NCBI GenBank assembly: GCA_049841135.1
Contig: JASGHK010000008.1
Span: 1,302,001-1,366,000 of the forward strand
Source: JACRCT01 sp049841135
Lineage (GTDB): Bacteria; Myxococcota; Myxococcia; Myxococcales; UBA5297
DNA: 64,000 nt
Direction of reading: 5' to 3'
Shown here in pieces: positions 54,934-62,982 of the stretch (the stretch's first letter is position 1; each line of letters begins with the position of its first letter). The position numbers and the translations under genes are program-made. A model generated the notes under the pieces. It did no database searches and had not been told where the DNA came from. It was given only the letters and a program-made list of their open reading frames with translations.

Positions 54934-55602
54934 ATGACCCGCCTGGTCGACGACCGAAGGCTGCTGGAGGCTTTTCGGCGCGGCGAGCCTGCCGCGCTGG
55001 CGGAGGTGTACCGCGAGTACGCCCGGCCGCTGTTCGCCTTCCTAGCCAACGGCTTCGCGGTGGAGGGCGGGGCGAGCTTCAAGGGCCTGCGCGAGAGCTG
55101 GGCCCGGGAGGAGGCCGTGCAGGAGATCTTCGTCCGCGCCTTCTCCCCTGCCGCCCGCGAGGCCTACGACGGCCTGCGGCCGTACCGGAACTACCTGTTC
55201 ACGATCGCCCGCAACTACGTCCTCGACAGCCTGCGGCGCGGTGGCCGCGAAGTGCTCCAGCCGGAGACGTCGGCGAACGTGCCCGCGCTGGACCACGGCC
55301 CCGACGACCTGGCCGGCTCGAAGGAGGTCGCCGCGCACTGCGAGTCCTTCGTCGCTTCGCTGGCTCCGGACGAGCGCAAGGTCTTCGGTCTCCGCTTCCG
55401 CCAAGGCCTGTCCATCGAGCAGACGGCGCGGGACTCGGGGCTCACCGAGCACCGCGTGAAGAAGCTGGAGGCCAGCCTCCGCAAGCGCTTCTTCGTGCAC
55501 ATGAAGGGGCTCGGGTACTTCGAGGGCTTTGGCTACGGCCGCACCGGGCTGCGCCGGTCCACGCTGGGAATGCTCCTGCTGCTCCTGGGGGGCACCGCAT
55601 GA
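54934..55602 (+). CDS. ECF-type RNA polymerase sigma factor
   Basis: 222 residues. Region 2 (about 18-95) includes LAEVYREYARPLFAFLANGF, REEAVQEIFVRAF and RNYLFTIARNYVLDSLRR. Region 4 (about 140-190) includes LAPDERKVFGLRFRQGLSIEQTARDSGLTEHRVKKLEASLRKRF, a clear helix-turn-helix. The last 20 residues are hydrophobic (LRRSTLGMLLLLLGG), an unusual tail that may touch the membrane or the anti-sigma factor. It overlaps the next gene by four bases (ATGA), so the two are translated in fixed ratio. Confidence 0.9.
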   Translation: MTRLVDDRRLLEAFRRGEPAALAEVYREYARPLFAFLANGFAVEGGASFKGLRESWAREEAVQEIFVRAFSPAAREAYDGLRPYRNYLFTIARNYVLDSLRRGGREVLQPETSANVPALDHGPDDLAGSKEVAAHCESFVASLAPDERKVFGLRFRQGLSIEQTARDSGLTEHRVKKLEASLRKRFFVHMKGLGYFEGFGYGRTGLRRSTLGMLLLLLGGTA

Positions 55603-56405
55603 AGCTCCACCTCCACTGGCTGACCCGGAGACGCATCCGGAGGCTGTTCGCCTCGGGGCTCGGGGCTTCGGCCTACTCGGATTTGCTCCAGGAGGTCCGT
55701 CGCTGCCCGCGCTGCGCTGCGCTCTACTCGCGTCTGGATGCGCTGGAGACGACGCTCTGTGCACCTGCGGGGCCCAGCCCCTTCGCCCTCGATCGCGTGC
55801 AGGCGGCGGTCCTCCAACGACTCTCCACGCCGAGACCCCGCCTGAGTTCTTGGCGCTGGGCGGTCATCCCGGCCGCCGCGTCCATGCTCGCGGTCGGCTA
55901 CTTCGTCCTTCGCCCGCCGCCGGACTCTGGGCTCACGGTCCGGGGGGCCGGCCCGCGCGCGAGCACCAGGGTGGGAATCCGGCTCCTGAAGGTGACCGGC
56001 GCGAGGCTCGAAGAGAGCCCGAGCCTCGCGCTCGACGACCTCGTGACCTTCACCTACACGAACGCGGCACCGGGGAAGGCCTACCTCGCGCTCTTCGGCG
56101 TTCAGGACGACGGCAAGGTGCGCTGGTACTACCCGGGCTATGAAGGCACCGCGAGCATCGCGGTCTCGAGCGACCGGGTGGACGAGCCGCTCGGCGACGG
56201 GATCCGGCTGCGGACCAACCACGCGCCTGGGTGGTTGCGGGTCAGCGCCGTCTTTTCTTCCAGGCCTATCGCCCGAGAGAGCATCGAAGAGGCCGTCCGC
56301 TCGCTGGCCTCTACGCCGTCCGGGCTGCATGATCTGGTCCCATTGCCGTTGGCTGGCGGCGACCTCCTCGAACACTCCCTGCTCGTGAACGTGGTTTCGC
56401 CATGA
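55599..56405 (+). CDS. Membrane anti-sigma-like protein with DUF4384-like outer domain
   Basis: 268 residues. The N-terminal 60 residues carry a CxxC pair (RRCPRCAALYSRLDALE) like the zinc anti-sigma (ZAS) domain, but the usual H-x3 before the CxxC is absent. A single membrane segment (WAVIPAAASMLAVGYFVL, about 86-103) follows. The rest is a beta-rich domain outside the membrane with AYLALFGVQDDGKVRWYYPGYEG, resembling DUF4384 of caspase-linked proteins. Its start overlaps the sigma factor stop and its stop overlaps the caspase start. Anti-sigma function is inferred from position. Confidence 0.75.
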   Translation: MKLHLHWLTRRRIRRLFASGLGASAYSDLLQEVRRCPRCAALYSRLDALETTLCAPAGPSPFALDRVQAAVLQRLSTPRPRLSSWRWAVIPAAASMLAVGYFVLRPPPDSGLTVRGAGPRASTRVGIRLLKVTGARLEESPSLALDDLVTFTYTNAAPGKAYLALFGVQDDGKVRWYYPGYEGTASIAVSSDRVDEPLGDGIRLRTNHAPGWLRVSAVFSSRPIARESIEEAVRSLASTPSGLHDLVPLPLAGGDLLEHSLLVNVVSP

Positions 56406-57983
56406 CCCCGGCCCGCATGCGAACGCTCCTCGTCGCGCTCACGCTCTCGGGCGTGGCTGCCGGCCCGGCGGCCGCCGCCGAGCCGGCGCGTCGCTTCGCG
56501 GTGATCGTCGCGAACAACCAGAGCCTCGACGACGGCGTCGCGCCGCTCAGCTATGCCGTGGACGACGGCGCCAAGTACTTCGAGCTCTTCCAGGCGCTGG
56601 GCTTCAGGACGCAGCTGATGGCGGCCTTCGGCGAAGACGCTGCCCGCCGACACCCCGAGGCCGCGGCTGCCTCCGTCGCTCCGCAACGCGCCGAGGTGCT
56701 CGCGGCCATCGAGCGGGCCTTCGGCGAGATCCGTGAGGCGCGCGCCGCCGGACAGGAGACGCACTTCTACTTCGTCTACACCGGCCACGGGAACATCGGT
56801 CCCAACCGCGAGGGCTACGTCAACTTCGCCGACGCCCGGTTCCGGCGCACCGACCTCTACCGCGAGGTGCTGGCGCGCTCGCCGGCGACCTTCAACCATG
56901 TCGTGCTCGACGCCTGCCACTCCTACTTCCTGGTCATGAAGCGAGGCGGCCCCGACAAGGAGGGCGACCTGCGCGAGGCGGTGCGCGACTTCCTCAAGGC
57001 CGAGGAGCTGGCCACCTACCCCAACACCGGCGTCATCCTCGCCACCTCCAGCTCCAACGAGACGCACGAGTGGAGCCGCTGGGAGGCGGGGATCTTCTCC
57101 CATGAGCTGCGCAGCGGGCTGTTGGGTGCGGCCGACGTCGATGGCGACGGCCAGGTCGGCTACGCGGAGGCCGCGGCGTTCGTGGAGGCCGCCAACGCCA
57201 CCATCGACATCCCCAAGGCAAGGCTTCGCGTCTTCTACCGAGCCCCGACTTCCGCTCCCGGCGTTCCGGTCGTCGACCTCGCTCCGCTGCGCGCCGTGCC
57301 GAGTCTGGAGATCGAGGCAAAGGATGCCGCCCAGTTCCACCTCGAGGACGGACGCGGCGTTCGGGTCGCCGACTTCCATCCGAGCGCCGAGCAGAGCGCG
57401 CGGGTGGCGCTGATCGGTCAGGCCCCGTTCTGGCTGCGCAGCGGCGATCGGGAGGCAGCGCTGCCGGCCGAGCCCTCCGTCCTCGTCTCGAAGCTCTCCT
57501 TCACCCCGAACGGCGCCGCCGCGAAGGGCAGTGTCGAGCTGTCGTTCCGCAAGAACCTCTTCGTCCTTCCGTTTGGGCAGGCCTTCTTCAAGGCGGCGGT
57601 CGCCGAGCGAGGCAAGCTCGAGGAAGACCTTGCTGTAGAAGCCCTGCTCGCACAGCGCTCGGAAGCTCCGACCGAAGCAGGTCGCCGGCTGGGTCGGAAT
57701 CGCCGCGGGAGTCGCGGCAGGAGTGGCGAGCGCAGTGGCCTACGGGATGGCTACGGACTCCTATCGGAAGTACGGCGCCGCAACGAGTCACGACGACGCC
57801 GTGCGCTATCACGCCGAGACGGATGGCCGGCTTCGTGCGTCTCAGGCGCTCCTCGGAGTCACGGCCACGCTCGCCGCCACTGGAACGGTTTTGCTCCTCG
57901 TGGACTGGAGCGAACGAACCGGGCTGCAGGTGAGCGCGAGCTACGAGCCGCGGAACACGGGGGCAGTGGCATTGGATTGGTGA
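56402..57983 (+). CDS. Caspase-like (peptidase C14 family) protein with C-terminal membrane segments (one frame break)
   Basis: About 526 residues after removing one base from GGAAGCTC (57661-57668), which restores ERLRPKQ-type sequence ELRPKQVAGWVGIAAGVAAG. A signal peptide (TLLVALTLSGVAAGPAAAA) is followed by a caspase fold with RRFAVIVANNQSLDDG and SYAVDDGAKYFELFQALG. The catalytic pair is His129 in FVYTGHGNIG and Cys172 in VVLDACHSYF. The C-terminus has two membrane segments (AGWVGIAAGVAAGVASAVAYG and ALLGVTATLAATGTVLLLV). A secreted/membrane cysteine protease acting on the outer domain of its neighbour is an attractive inference. Confidence 0.88.
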
Positions 57984-58032
57984 AATCGCGCCGCCGGGGA
58001 TCGGCGCTGCGTATAGGGCGACGGGAGGTCAC

Positions 58033-58625
58033 ATGAACAAGAGCATCTCGGTCACCCTGTCGCTTCTGTGCCTGGCACTTTCCGTTCGCTGCGGGCGGGA
58101 GTTCCGCTTCGACAACCCGGTGGAGCAGTGCCTTCAAGGCTGTAATACCCTCGACGCCTCAGGTGTGGTGCCTCCCCTCGATGCCTCGACCCTGCCTCCG
58201 GTTCCCGATGCTGGGTCTGAGATTGCTGGTCTCCAACTAGAGACCGCAGCCAAAGTCGCAAGCGAGACTTCCGTGATGAGCCTCCAGTACCTTGCAGTCG
58301 GAATCGACGTGGAGGACGAGCCGTTCGTCATGGTCGGGTCGTTCGTCGCGTCCGGCGAAAACTCTTCTCGCGTAGAGCATTGGGCCTTGGCTCGCTCGCA
58401 CGGCACATGGAGTACGAGCACGCTGCCATTCTTCGACATGGAGGCTACGGCGCGCACTATGAGCGGCGGGGCTCCCGCGGCTTTTCTGGGCGGCGTGCCC
58501 TCCATTTACGTGACCGAACCGGAATTGGTCTTCGTCGAGCGGCCCGCTTCAGATTGGCTCGCATTCCGCATCGTCGCTCGGACTGACGGGTGCTCCCTGG
58601 CAACCGCGGGAGTTGTCAACGCCGT
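58033..58625 (+). pseudogene. 5' part of a lipoprotein gene split by an IS element
   Basis: The first 198 codons encode a lipoprotein signal (ISVTLSLLCLALSVRC) followed by CLQGCNTLDASG and a beta-rich segment. The frame meets the left end of the IS at 58626. ATG 58033 follows GGGAGG. Its base composition is lower in GC than the genes around it. The 3' part resumes at 60181. Together they resemble a repeated beta-propeller type surface lipoprotein. It follows the caspase gene by 49 bases and may be the last gene of that operon. Confidence 0.8.
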
Positions 58626-58638
58626 TGAGACAGCGACC
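58626..58638. repeat. IS left terminal inverted repeat
   Basis: TGAGACAGCGACC; exact inverse of the right end. Confidence 0.9.
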
Positions 58639-58646
58639 GAACGAAT

Positions 58647-59654
58647 TTACTGAGCAGCAGCCCGCACCTCTTCGGGCTCGGTTTTCGGCGGGTTGATCCA
58701 GACGGCGGACGGCAGAACGGGCGGCGTCGGCGGCCGTCCGACGAAGCGCTCGGGGTGCGCCAAGTAGGCCGCGGTGAGGACGCGCTGGCGCTCGGCCAGG
58801 AGGTCGCTGGCGCGGCCGTAGTGGACGGCCTCGGGCGTGAGCAGGCCGATGCCAGAGTGGCGATGCTCGGTGTTGTACCAGCGGAAGAACGGGCGGCAGA
58901 AGGCGCGGGCGTCGGCGATACAGCCGAAGCGCTCGGGGAAGTCGGGCCGGTACTTGAGGGTGCGGAACTGGCTCTCAGAGAAGGGGTTGTCGTCGGACAC
59001 GTGCGGGCGACTGTGTGTCTTTGTGACGCCAAGGTCTGAGAGAAGCAACGCGACGGTCTTCGACTTCATCGAGGTGCCGCGGTCGGCGTGGATGGTGAGC
59101 TGGCCGCGCTGGATGCGCTGCTTGGCGCAGGTCTCGTCGATGAGCTGGCTGGCGAGGGTGGCCGACTCGCCCTCGGCGACCATCCAGCCGACGACGTAGC
59201 GGCTGAAGATGTCGAGGATGACGTAGAGGTAGAAGTAGCTCCACTTGGCCGGGCCGAGAAGCTTCGTGATGTCCCAGCTCCAGACCTGGTTGGGCGCCTC
59301 GGCGAGCAGCTCGGGCTTCTTGTACTCGGGGTGGCGCAGTTGGTTGCGGCGCTCGCGGACCTCCTCGGCCTCCTCGAGGATGCGGTACATCGTGCGCCGG
59401 GAGCACAGGTAGGTGCCCTCGTCGAGGAGCGTGGCCCAGACCTCGGCGGGCGCCTTGTCCACAAAGCGCTCGCTGTGGAGGGTGTCGAGAACGGCCTGGC
59501 GCTCGTCGGTGCTCAAGGCGCGCGGCGGCGCCGGCCGCGGGTCGACCGGCCGCGGCGGGCGCTGGCTGCGGTAGTACGAGGCGCGGGGTACGGCGAACGC
59601 CTCACACGCGGGCGCGATGCCGACCTCGGCGGCGAGCTCGCGGACGGCGTTCAT
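58647..59654 (-). CDS. IS3-family transposase OrfB (DDE integrase)
   Basis: 335 residues. Catalytic acidic residues are in QVWSWDITKLL (D), IHADRGTSM (D) and DDNPFSESQFRTLKYRP (E), in correct order for the rve/DDE domain. An N-terminal HTH-like part starts MNAVRELAAEVGIAPACEAFAVPRASYYR. It overlaps orfA by ATGA and is probably also made as an OrfAB fusion by frameshifting. It looks complete. Confidence 0.92.
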   Translation of the reverse strand: MNAVRELAAEVGIAPACEAFAVPRASYYRSQRPPRPVDPRPAPPRALSTDERQAVLDTLHSERFVDKAPAEVWATLLDEGTYLCSRRTMYRILEEAEEVRERRNQLRHPEYKKPELLAEAPNQVWSWDITKLLGPAKWSYFYLYVILDIFSRYVVGWMVAEGESATLASQLIDETCAKQRIQRGQLTIHADRGTSMKSKTVALLLSDLGVTKTHSRPHVSDDNPFSESQFRTLKYRPDFPERFGCIADARAFCRPFFRWYNTEHRHSGIGLLTPEAVHYGRASDLLAERQRVLTAAYLAHPERFVGRPPTPPVLPSAVWINPPKTEPEEVRAAAQ

Positions 59655-60125
59655 CGCTCGCCGCCTCCCTTCTCCGGGGGCGTCGCCAGCGGGATCCCCA
59701 GCAGCTGTGAGACTTTTTTTTGGACGTCGATGATCAGCTCCGCCTTACGCAGGCGCTCCTCGAGTTGCCGCTTGTCGCGCTCGAAGCTCGGCGACCTTCG
59801 CCGCGAGGGCGTCGACGACCTTCGCCTTGCGGCCGCGCTTCCGGGCTTCGAGGCCGGCGAGCGCCCCGGCGTCGCGCAGCCGACGCCAGTCGACCAGGTG
59901 CGATGAGTACAGGCCCTCGCGACGCAGTAGCTCGCCGACCTGGCCGGGCTCGGAGCAGGCGTCGACCTCGTCGAGGATCTGCTTCTTGTACTCCGCGGTG
60001 AACGTGCGCCGCTTCGGGCGGTCGGAGGGGACCTCGGGGTCGGGCGGCGCGGCCGACGTTGGGGCGCCGGCTCGGGAACGGGTCCGTGCTTGGACTCGGG
60101 CGGTGTCTGCACCTTGCGCATCCAT
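59651..60125 (-). CDS. IS3-family transposase OrfA with slippery A run (one frame break)
   Basis: The HTH DNA-binding domain is KRRTFTAEYKKQILDEVDACSEPGQVGELLRREGLYSSHLVDWRR. At 59784-59790 GAAGCTC breaks the frame; removing one base restores AAKVAELERDKRQLEERLRKAE, giving 157 residues. Codons CAA AAA AAA GTC (about eight A, near 59714-59721) form a slippery run; a -1 slip there reads without stop into OrfB through its ATG, the usual way IS3 elements make the fusion transposase. Confidence 0.85.
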
Positions 60126-60167
60126 CGTCTCTCCCCACCCTCGTGGTCCTACAGTAATTGCGGATGG

Positions 60168-60180
60168 GGTCGCTGTCTCA
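60168..60180. repeat. IS right terminal inverted repeat
   Basis: GGTCGCTGTCTCA; exact inverse of the left end. Confidence 0.9.
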
Positions 60181-60879
60181 CGCACGTTGGCACAGAGGGC
60201 CGGGGACGTCGGACCTGGAGGCGCTGTCGACCTGATTTGCCAAGGTGCCAACGGCGCTCTCCGCCACGGGCACTGGGACGGCGACCCTCTGTCGAAACCA
60301 GTCCTCTCCTGGGAGGACCTCGCCCCGTCCGTCGGCGGAAACGGAAAGATGCGTGCCTTCTCGACCGACGCGGCCGGAGGGCTGCACCTGCTGGTCCACG
60401 ATCCCGAGACCGGCGAGCTCGTTCACGTGAAGCGGCCATTGGGCGCAACCTGGACTCGCGAGGTCCTGGCCAGCGACGGAGCAGACGTCTGTGTTTCCCT
60501 TCTCGACCACCAAGGCGAGTTTGCCTACTGCCGATGCGAGGAAGGAGCCACGCTCAATTCGTACACGACAAGGTGCTACCGCAAGTCGTCGGGCGGTTGG
60601 GTCGTGCTGCCAATTGCCGCCAACTCACAGCAACCCCTGAGGCTTTCCGGCGCCGCCTTCGACGGTGCCGACAGGCTGCACGTGCTGGGAATGCGCGCGC
60701 TTCCTGGCGGCAGCTGGGGCGTCACTCTTTGGGGCGAAGCTGGGAGCGGTTTTGTCGCAACCGGTGTCGCACGCGCGCCCGATCTCGCCCTCTCTAACCT
60801 GGCGTTCGACTCCAAAGACGTGGCACACCTCGCCGTCAGCGACTTCTTCCGAGTCTACGAGCTTGAAGTGACGCCGTAA
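60181..60879 (+). pseudogene. 3' part of the lipoprotein gene split by the IS element
   Basis: The frame runs from the IS right end to a stop at 60879 (232 residues). Repeats of about 45 residues (DLICQGANGALRHGHWDGDPLSKPVLSWEDLAP, and later GAAFDGADRLHVLGMRALPGGSWGVTLWGE) suggest beta-propeller blades. It has no start of its own. With the 5' part it would give a protein of about 430 residues. Its lower GC content suggests acquired DNA. Confidence 0.8.
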
Positions 60880-61292
60880 GCACCTTGACCCCAACAGTTC
60901 CCAGCAGCTCCCGGCCGTTCACCCAATGGGAGGCTTATGCGCAGGCCATCTCTGCTCCTCCCGTACACATGGCCACCTCCTCATGCGGAACTGGCTCCAC
61001 GAGACGCCGGTCCAGGCGGCTTTATCCGATGCTGGCAGCGCAAAGTTCGTGAGCATCGAGGCCTTGCCGGCCGGCGCCTTGGGCGGCGGCGCGGGCGCGC
61101 AGACCAGTGAGCCTTACCGTGTCCCAGGTGAGTGGCAGGTCCTGCACCGGGCGGATTGACCCGCCGCGCTCCTGTCTCGAGCCCCCGAGGCATAGAGGCC
61201 GGCGCCCCGGTCGCAGCGACACGATGCGACCAACGGCAGGCGCAACCCCGTCATCTTCGTGCTCGCCGCCGCCGCCTGTCGCTGCAGCGGCT
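60880..61292. other. Gene-free interval
   Basis: 413 bases between the disrupted lipoprotein gene and the OmpA pair. Short open frames on both strands have no family resemblance, ribosome-binding site or codon pattern. No hairpin with a T tract was found. Confidence 0.55.
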
Positions 61293-61814
61293 CTAGAACT
61301 TCACCGCGACCCCGGTCGGCGCCAGCGCCACGGTGGTGGTCTCGCTCGGCCGGTAGACGAGGGCGTCGATGATGCCGATGCCCACCACGGCCACGCCGAC
61401 CCAGAACGCCGTCATGTAGGTGATGACCAGCGCCTTGCCGATGTCCGGGTCCTGCACCTTGCCGCCGTTCATGAACCCGTAGCTCTCGACCTTGGACGAC
61501 TCGACGATGCCCAGCGCCGCCGCCGAGGTGGCGAACAGGAGGATCTCGCTGATGCAGATGAGTGCGCCCTTCACCGGCTCGCCGTTGGCGTACTGGCCGA
61601 TGCCGAAGGGCAACAAGGCCCAGCCGACCCCTCGGCGGGCAGGGCGGGCCTCGACGGGGGTCGCCGCCGTCGCGGCTGGAGGGGCTCCGCCTCCACCCTC
61701 GTCGGCGCGCAGCGTCACGTCGAGCAGGCGGGTCTTCTTGAGCATCCCCTCGGCCCGCACGGGAGCAGGCAGGCAGAGGGCCAGGGCGAGGCTGAGGACG
61801 AGGGCGACGCGCAT
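61293..61814 (-). CDS. Exported membrane protein of unknown function
   Basis: 173 residues with a signal peptide (VALVLSLALALCLPAPVRA), a Gly/Ala/Pro-rich linker and a domain containing GWALLPFGIGQYANGEPVKGALICISEILLFA, similar to small outer-membrane or TM2-like proteins. Two hydrophobic segments (ALICISEILLFATSAAALGIV, ALVITYMTAFWVGVAVVGIGIIDALV) are likely membrane spans. It follows the OmpA-family gene by eight bases, so it is probably its partner. Confidence 0.75.
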   Translation of the reverse strand: MRVALVLSLALALCLPAPVRAEGMLKKTRLLDVTLRADEGGGGAPPAATAATPVEARPARRGVGWALLPFGIGQYANGEPVKGALICISEILLFATSAAALGIVESSKVESYGFMNGGKVQDPDIGKALVITYMTAFWVGVAVVGIGIIDALVYRPSETTTVALAPTGVAVKF

Positions 61815-61822
61815 CACGGCTG

Positions 61823-62851
61823 CTACCTTACCGGCTTCCACGCGGCCTTGCGATTCTGCGAGATGTTCGGCGCCTCGATGGCCACGATGTACTCCACGCG
61901 CCGGTTCTGCAGCTCGTCGGTCTCGTCGGGCGTCTGCACCTTGAGCGCCTCCTCGCCGAAGCCGTCGTAGAAGAGCGGGATGCGCAGGCCGTGCCGGCGG
62001 AACCACTCGGCGATGGCCTTGGCGCGGTTGAAGGAGAGCGTGCGGTTGGAGTCGGTCGGGCCGACGGTGTCGGTGTGGCCGACCACGAAGAGCTTGATGT
62101 CCGCGAACTTGCCGTACTGCTTGATGGCCGTGTCGATCTCGCCGAGCGAAGAGTCGAGCTTGGGCTCCTCCGGCTTCTCGATCTTGAAGCTGCCGGTGGC
62201 GAAGTTGACCTCCTCGTGGGGGATGTAGATGTGCCAGGGGAACAGCTCCAGCCCCTCGTAGAAGTTGTCGGTGTCCCAGACGCGCAGGACGATCTTCATC
62301 ACGTTGCCGTCGCCCTGGTTCCACTTGACGTCGAGCGGGGTGCCGGGCGCCGCGCCGCCGAACTCGACGGTGGTCTTGCCCATGTCCTGGCCCTGGTCGC
62401 CGGTGACCTCGACCTCCACCTTCTGGCACTTGCGGCTGCTGGTGAGCACCAGGCTCTGGTTCTTCATGTCCACCTTGGACTCGTCCACCACCAGCTTCAC
62501 CGGCAGCACGATCTCTGCGACGAAGTTGAGCCCGAGCGTCTCGATGGTCTTGCCGTAGCGACGCTCCGCGCTCCCGGTGAACTTCCACTCGCGCCCCGGA
62601 GGGACGTCGATGGGCAGCTTCTTCACCGAGCCTGCCGCCATCGGGCCGGTGCGCATCTTGAACTTCTTGCCGTCCTCGCGCTCGAGGGTGACGACGATGT
62701 CCATCGCGTCCTCGGTGGCGTGGATGCCCAGGCTGGGCTTCTCCTTGGTGCCGGAGATGACCTTGGCATTCACCTCGATCTCCACCGACTCGGCGTAGAC
62801 GGCGGCCGGGGCGACCACGAGCAGGACTGCGGCCAGGGCGGTGCGGAGCAT
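61823..62851 (-). CDS. OmpA-family peptidoglycan-binding protein
   Basis: 342 residues; ATG 62851 gives a signal peptide (LAAVLLVVAPAAVYA). The N-terminal 200 residues are a beta-rich domain (SVEIEVNAKVISGTKEKPSLGIHATEDAMD). The C-terminal OmpA domain shows LFVVGHTDTVGPTDSNRTLSFNRAKAIAEWFRRHG and the ending DELQNRRVEYIV, with the Asp/Arg residues that hold diaminopimelate. It links envelope layers to peptidoglycan. Confidence 0.92.
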   Translation of the reverse strand: MLRTALAAVLLVVAPAAVYAESVEIEVNAKVISGTKEKPSLGIHATEDAMDIVVTLEREDGKKFKMRTGPMAAGSVKKLPIDVPPGREWKFTGSAERRYGKTIETLGLNFVAEIVLPVKLVVDESKVDMKNQSLVLTSSRKCQKVEVEVTGDQGQDMGKTTVEFGGAAPGTPLDVKWNQGDGNVMKIVLRVWDTDNFYEGLELFPWHIYIPHEEVNFATGSFKIEKPEEPKLDSSLGEIDTAIKQYGKFADIKLFVVGHTDTVGPTDSNRTLSFNRAKAIAEWFRRHGLRIPLFYDGFGEEALKVQTPDETDELQNRRVEYIVAIEAPNISQNRKAAWKPVR

Positions 62852-62982
62852 GGTGTGCCTCCTCGAAACGAAGGGACGCATCCTATGCCACCGGCTGTTC
62901 ACGGGATACGGCCTGGCGCTCGCCCGCTGCCCCACCCCAGAACGGCCGTGGCCGCCTGTCGAGGGCTGTCCAGCTTGGCGAT

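Larger units (their letters stand above)
58626..60180 (-). mobile_element. IS3-family insertion sequence, 1,555 bases, complete
   Basis: It has two genes, orfA and orfB, on the minus strand. Terminal inverted repeats TGAGACAGCGACC (58626-58638) and GGTCGCTGTCTCA (60168-60180) match perfectly over 13 bases and continue imperfectly (AATTTACTG and CAATTACTG). Ends are of the TG...CA type. No clear target-site duplication is visible in the flanks. It interrupts a lipoprotein gene. Confidence 0.92.

Noticed and set aside
60926..61159. Small open frame after the lipoprotein gene
   Set aside because: No ribosome-binding site, no family resemblance and unlikely composition.
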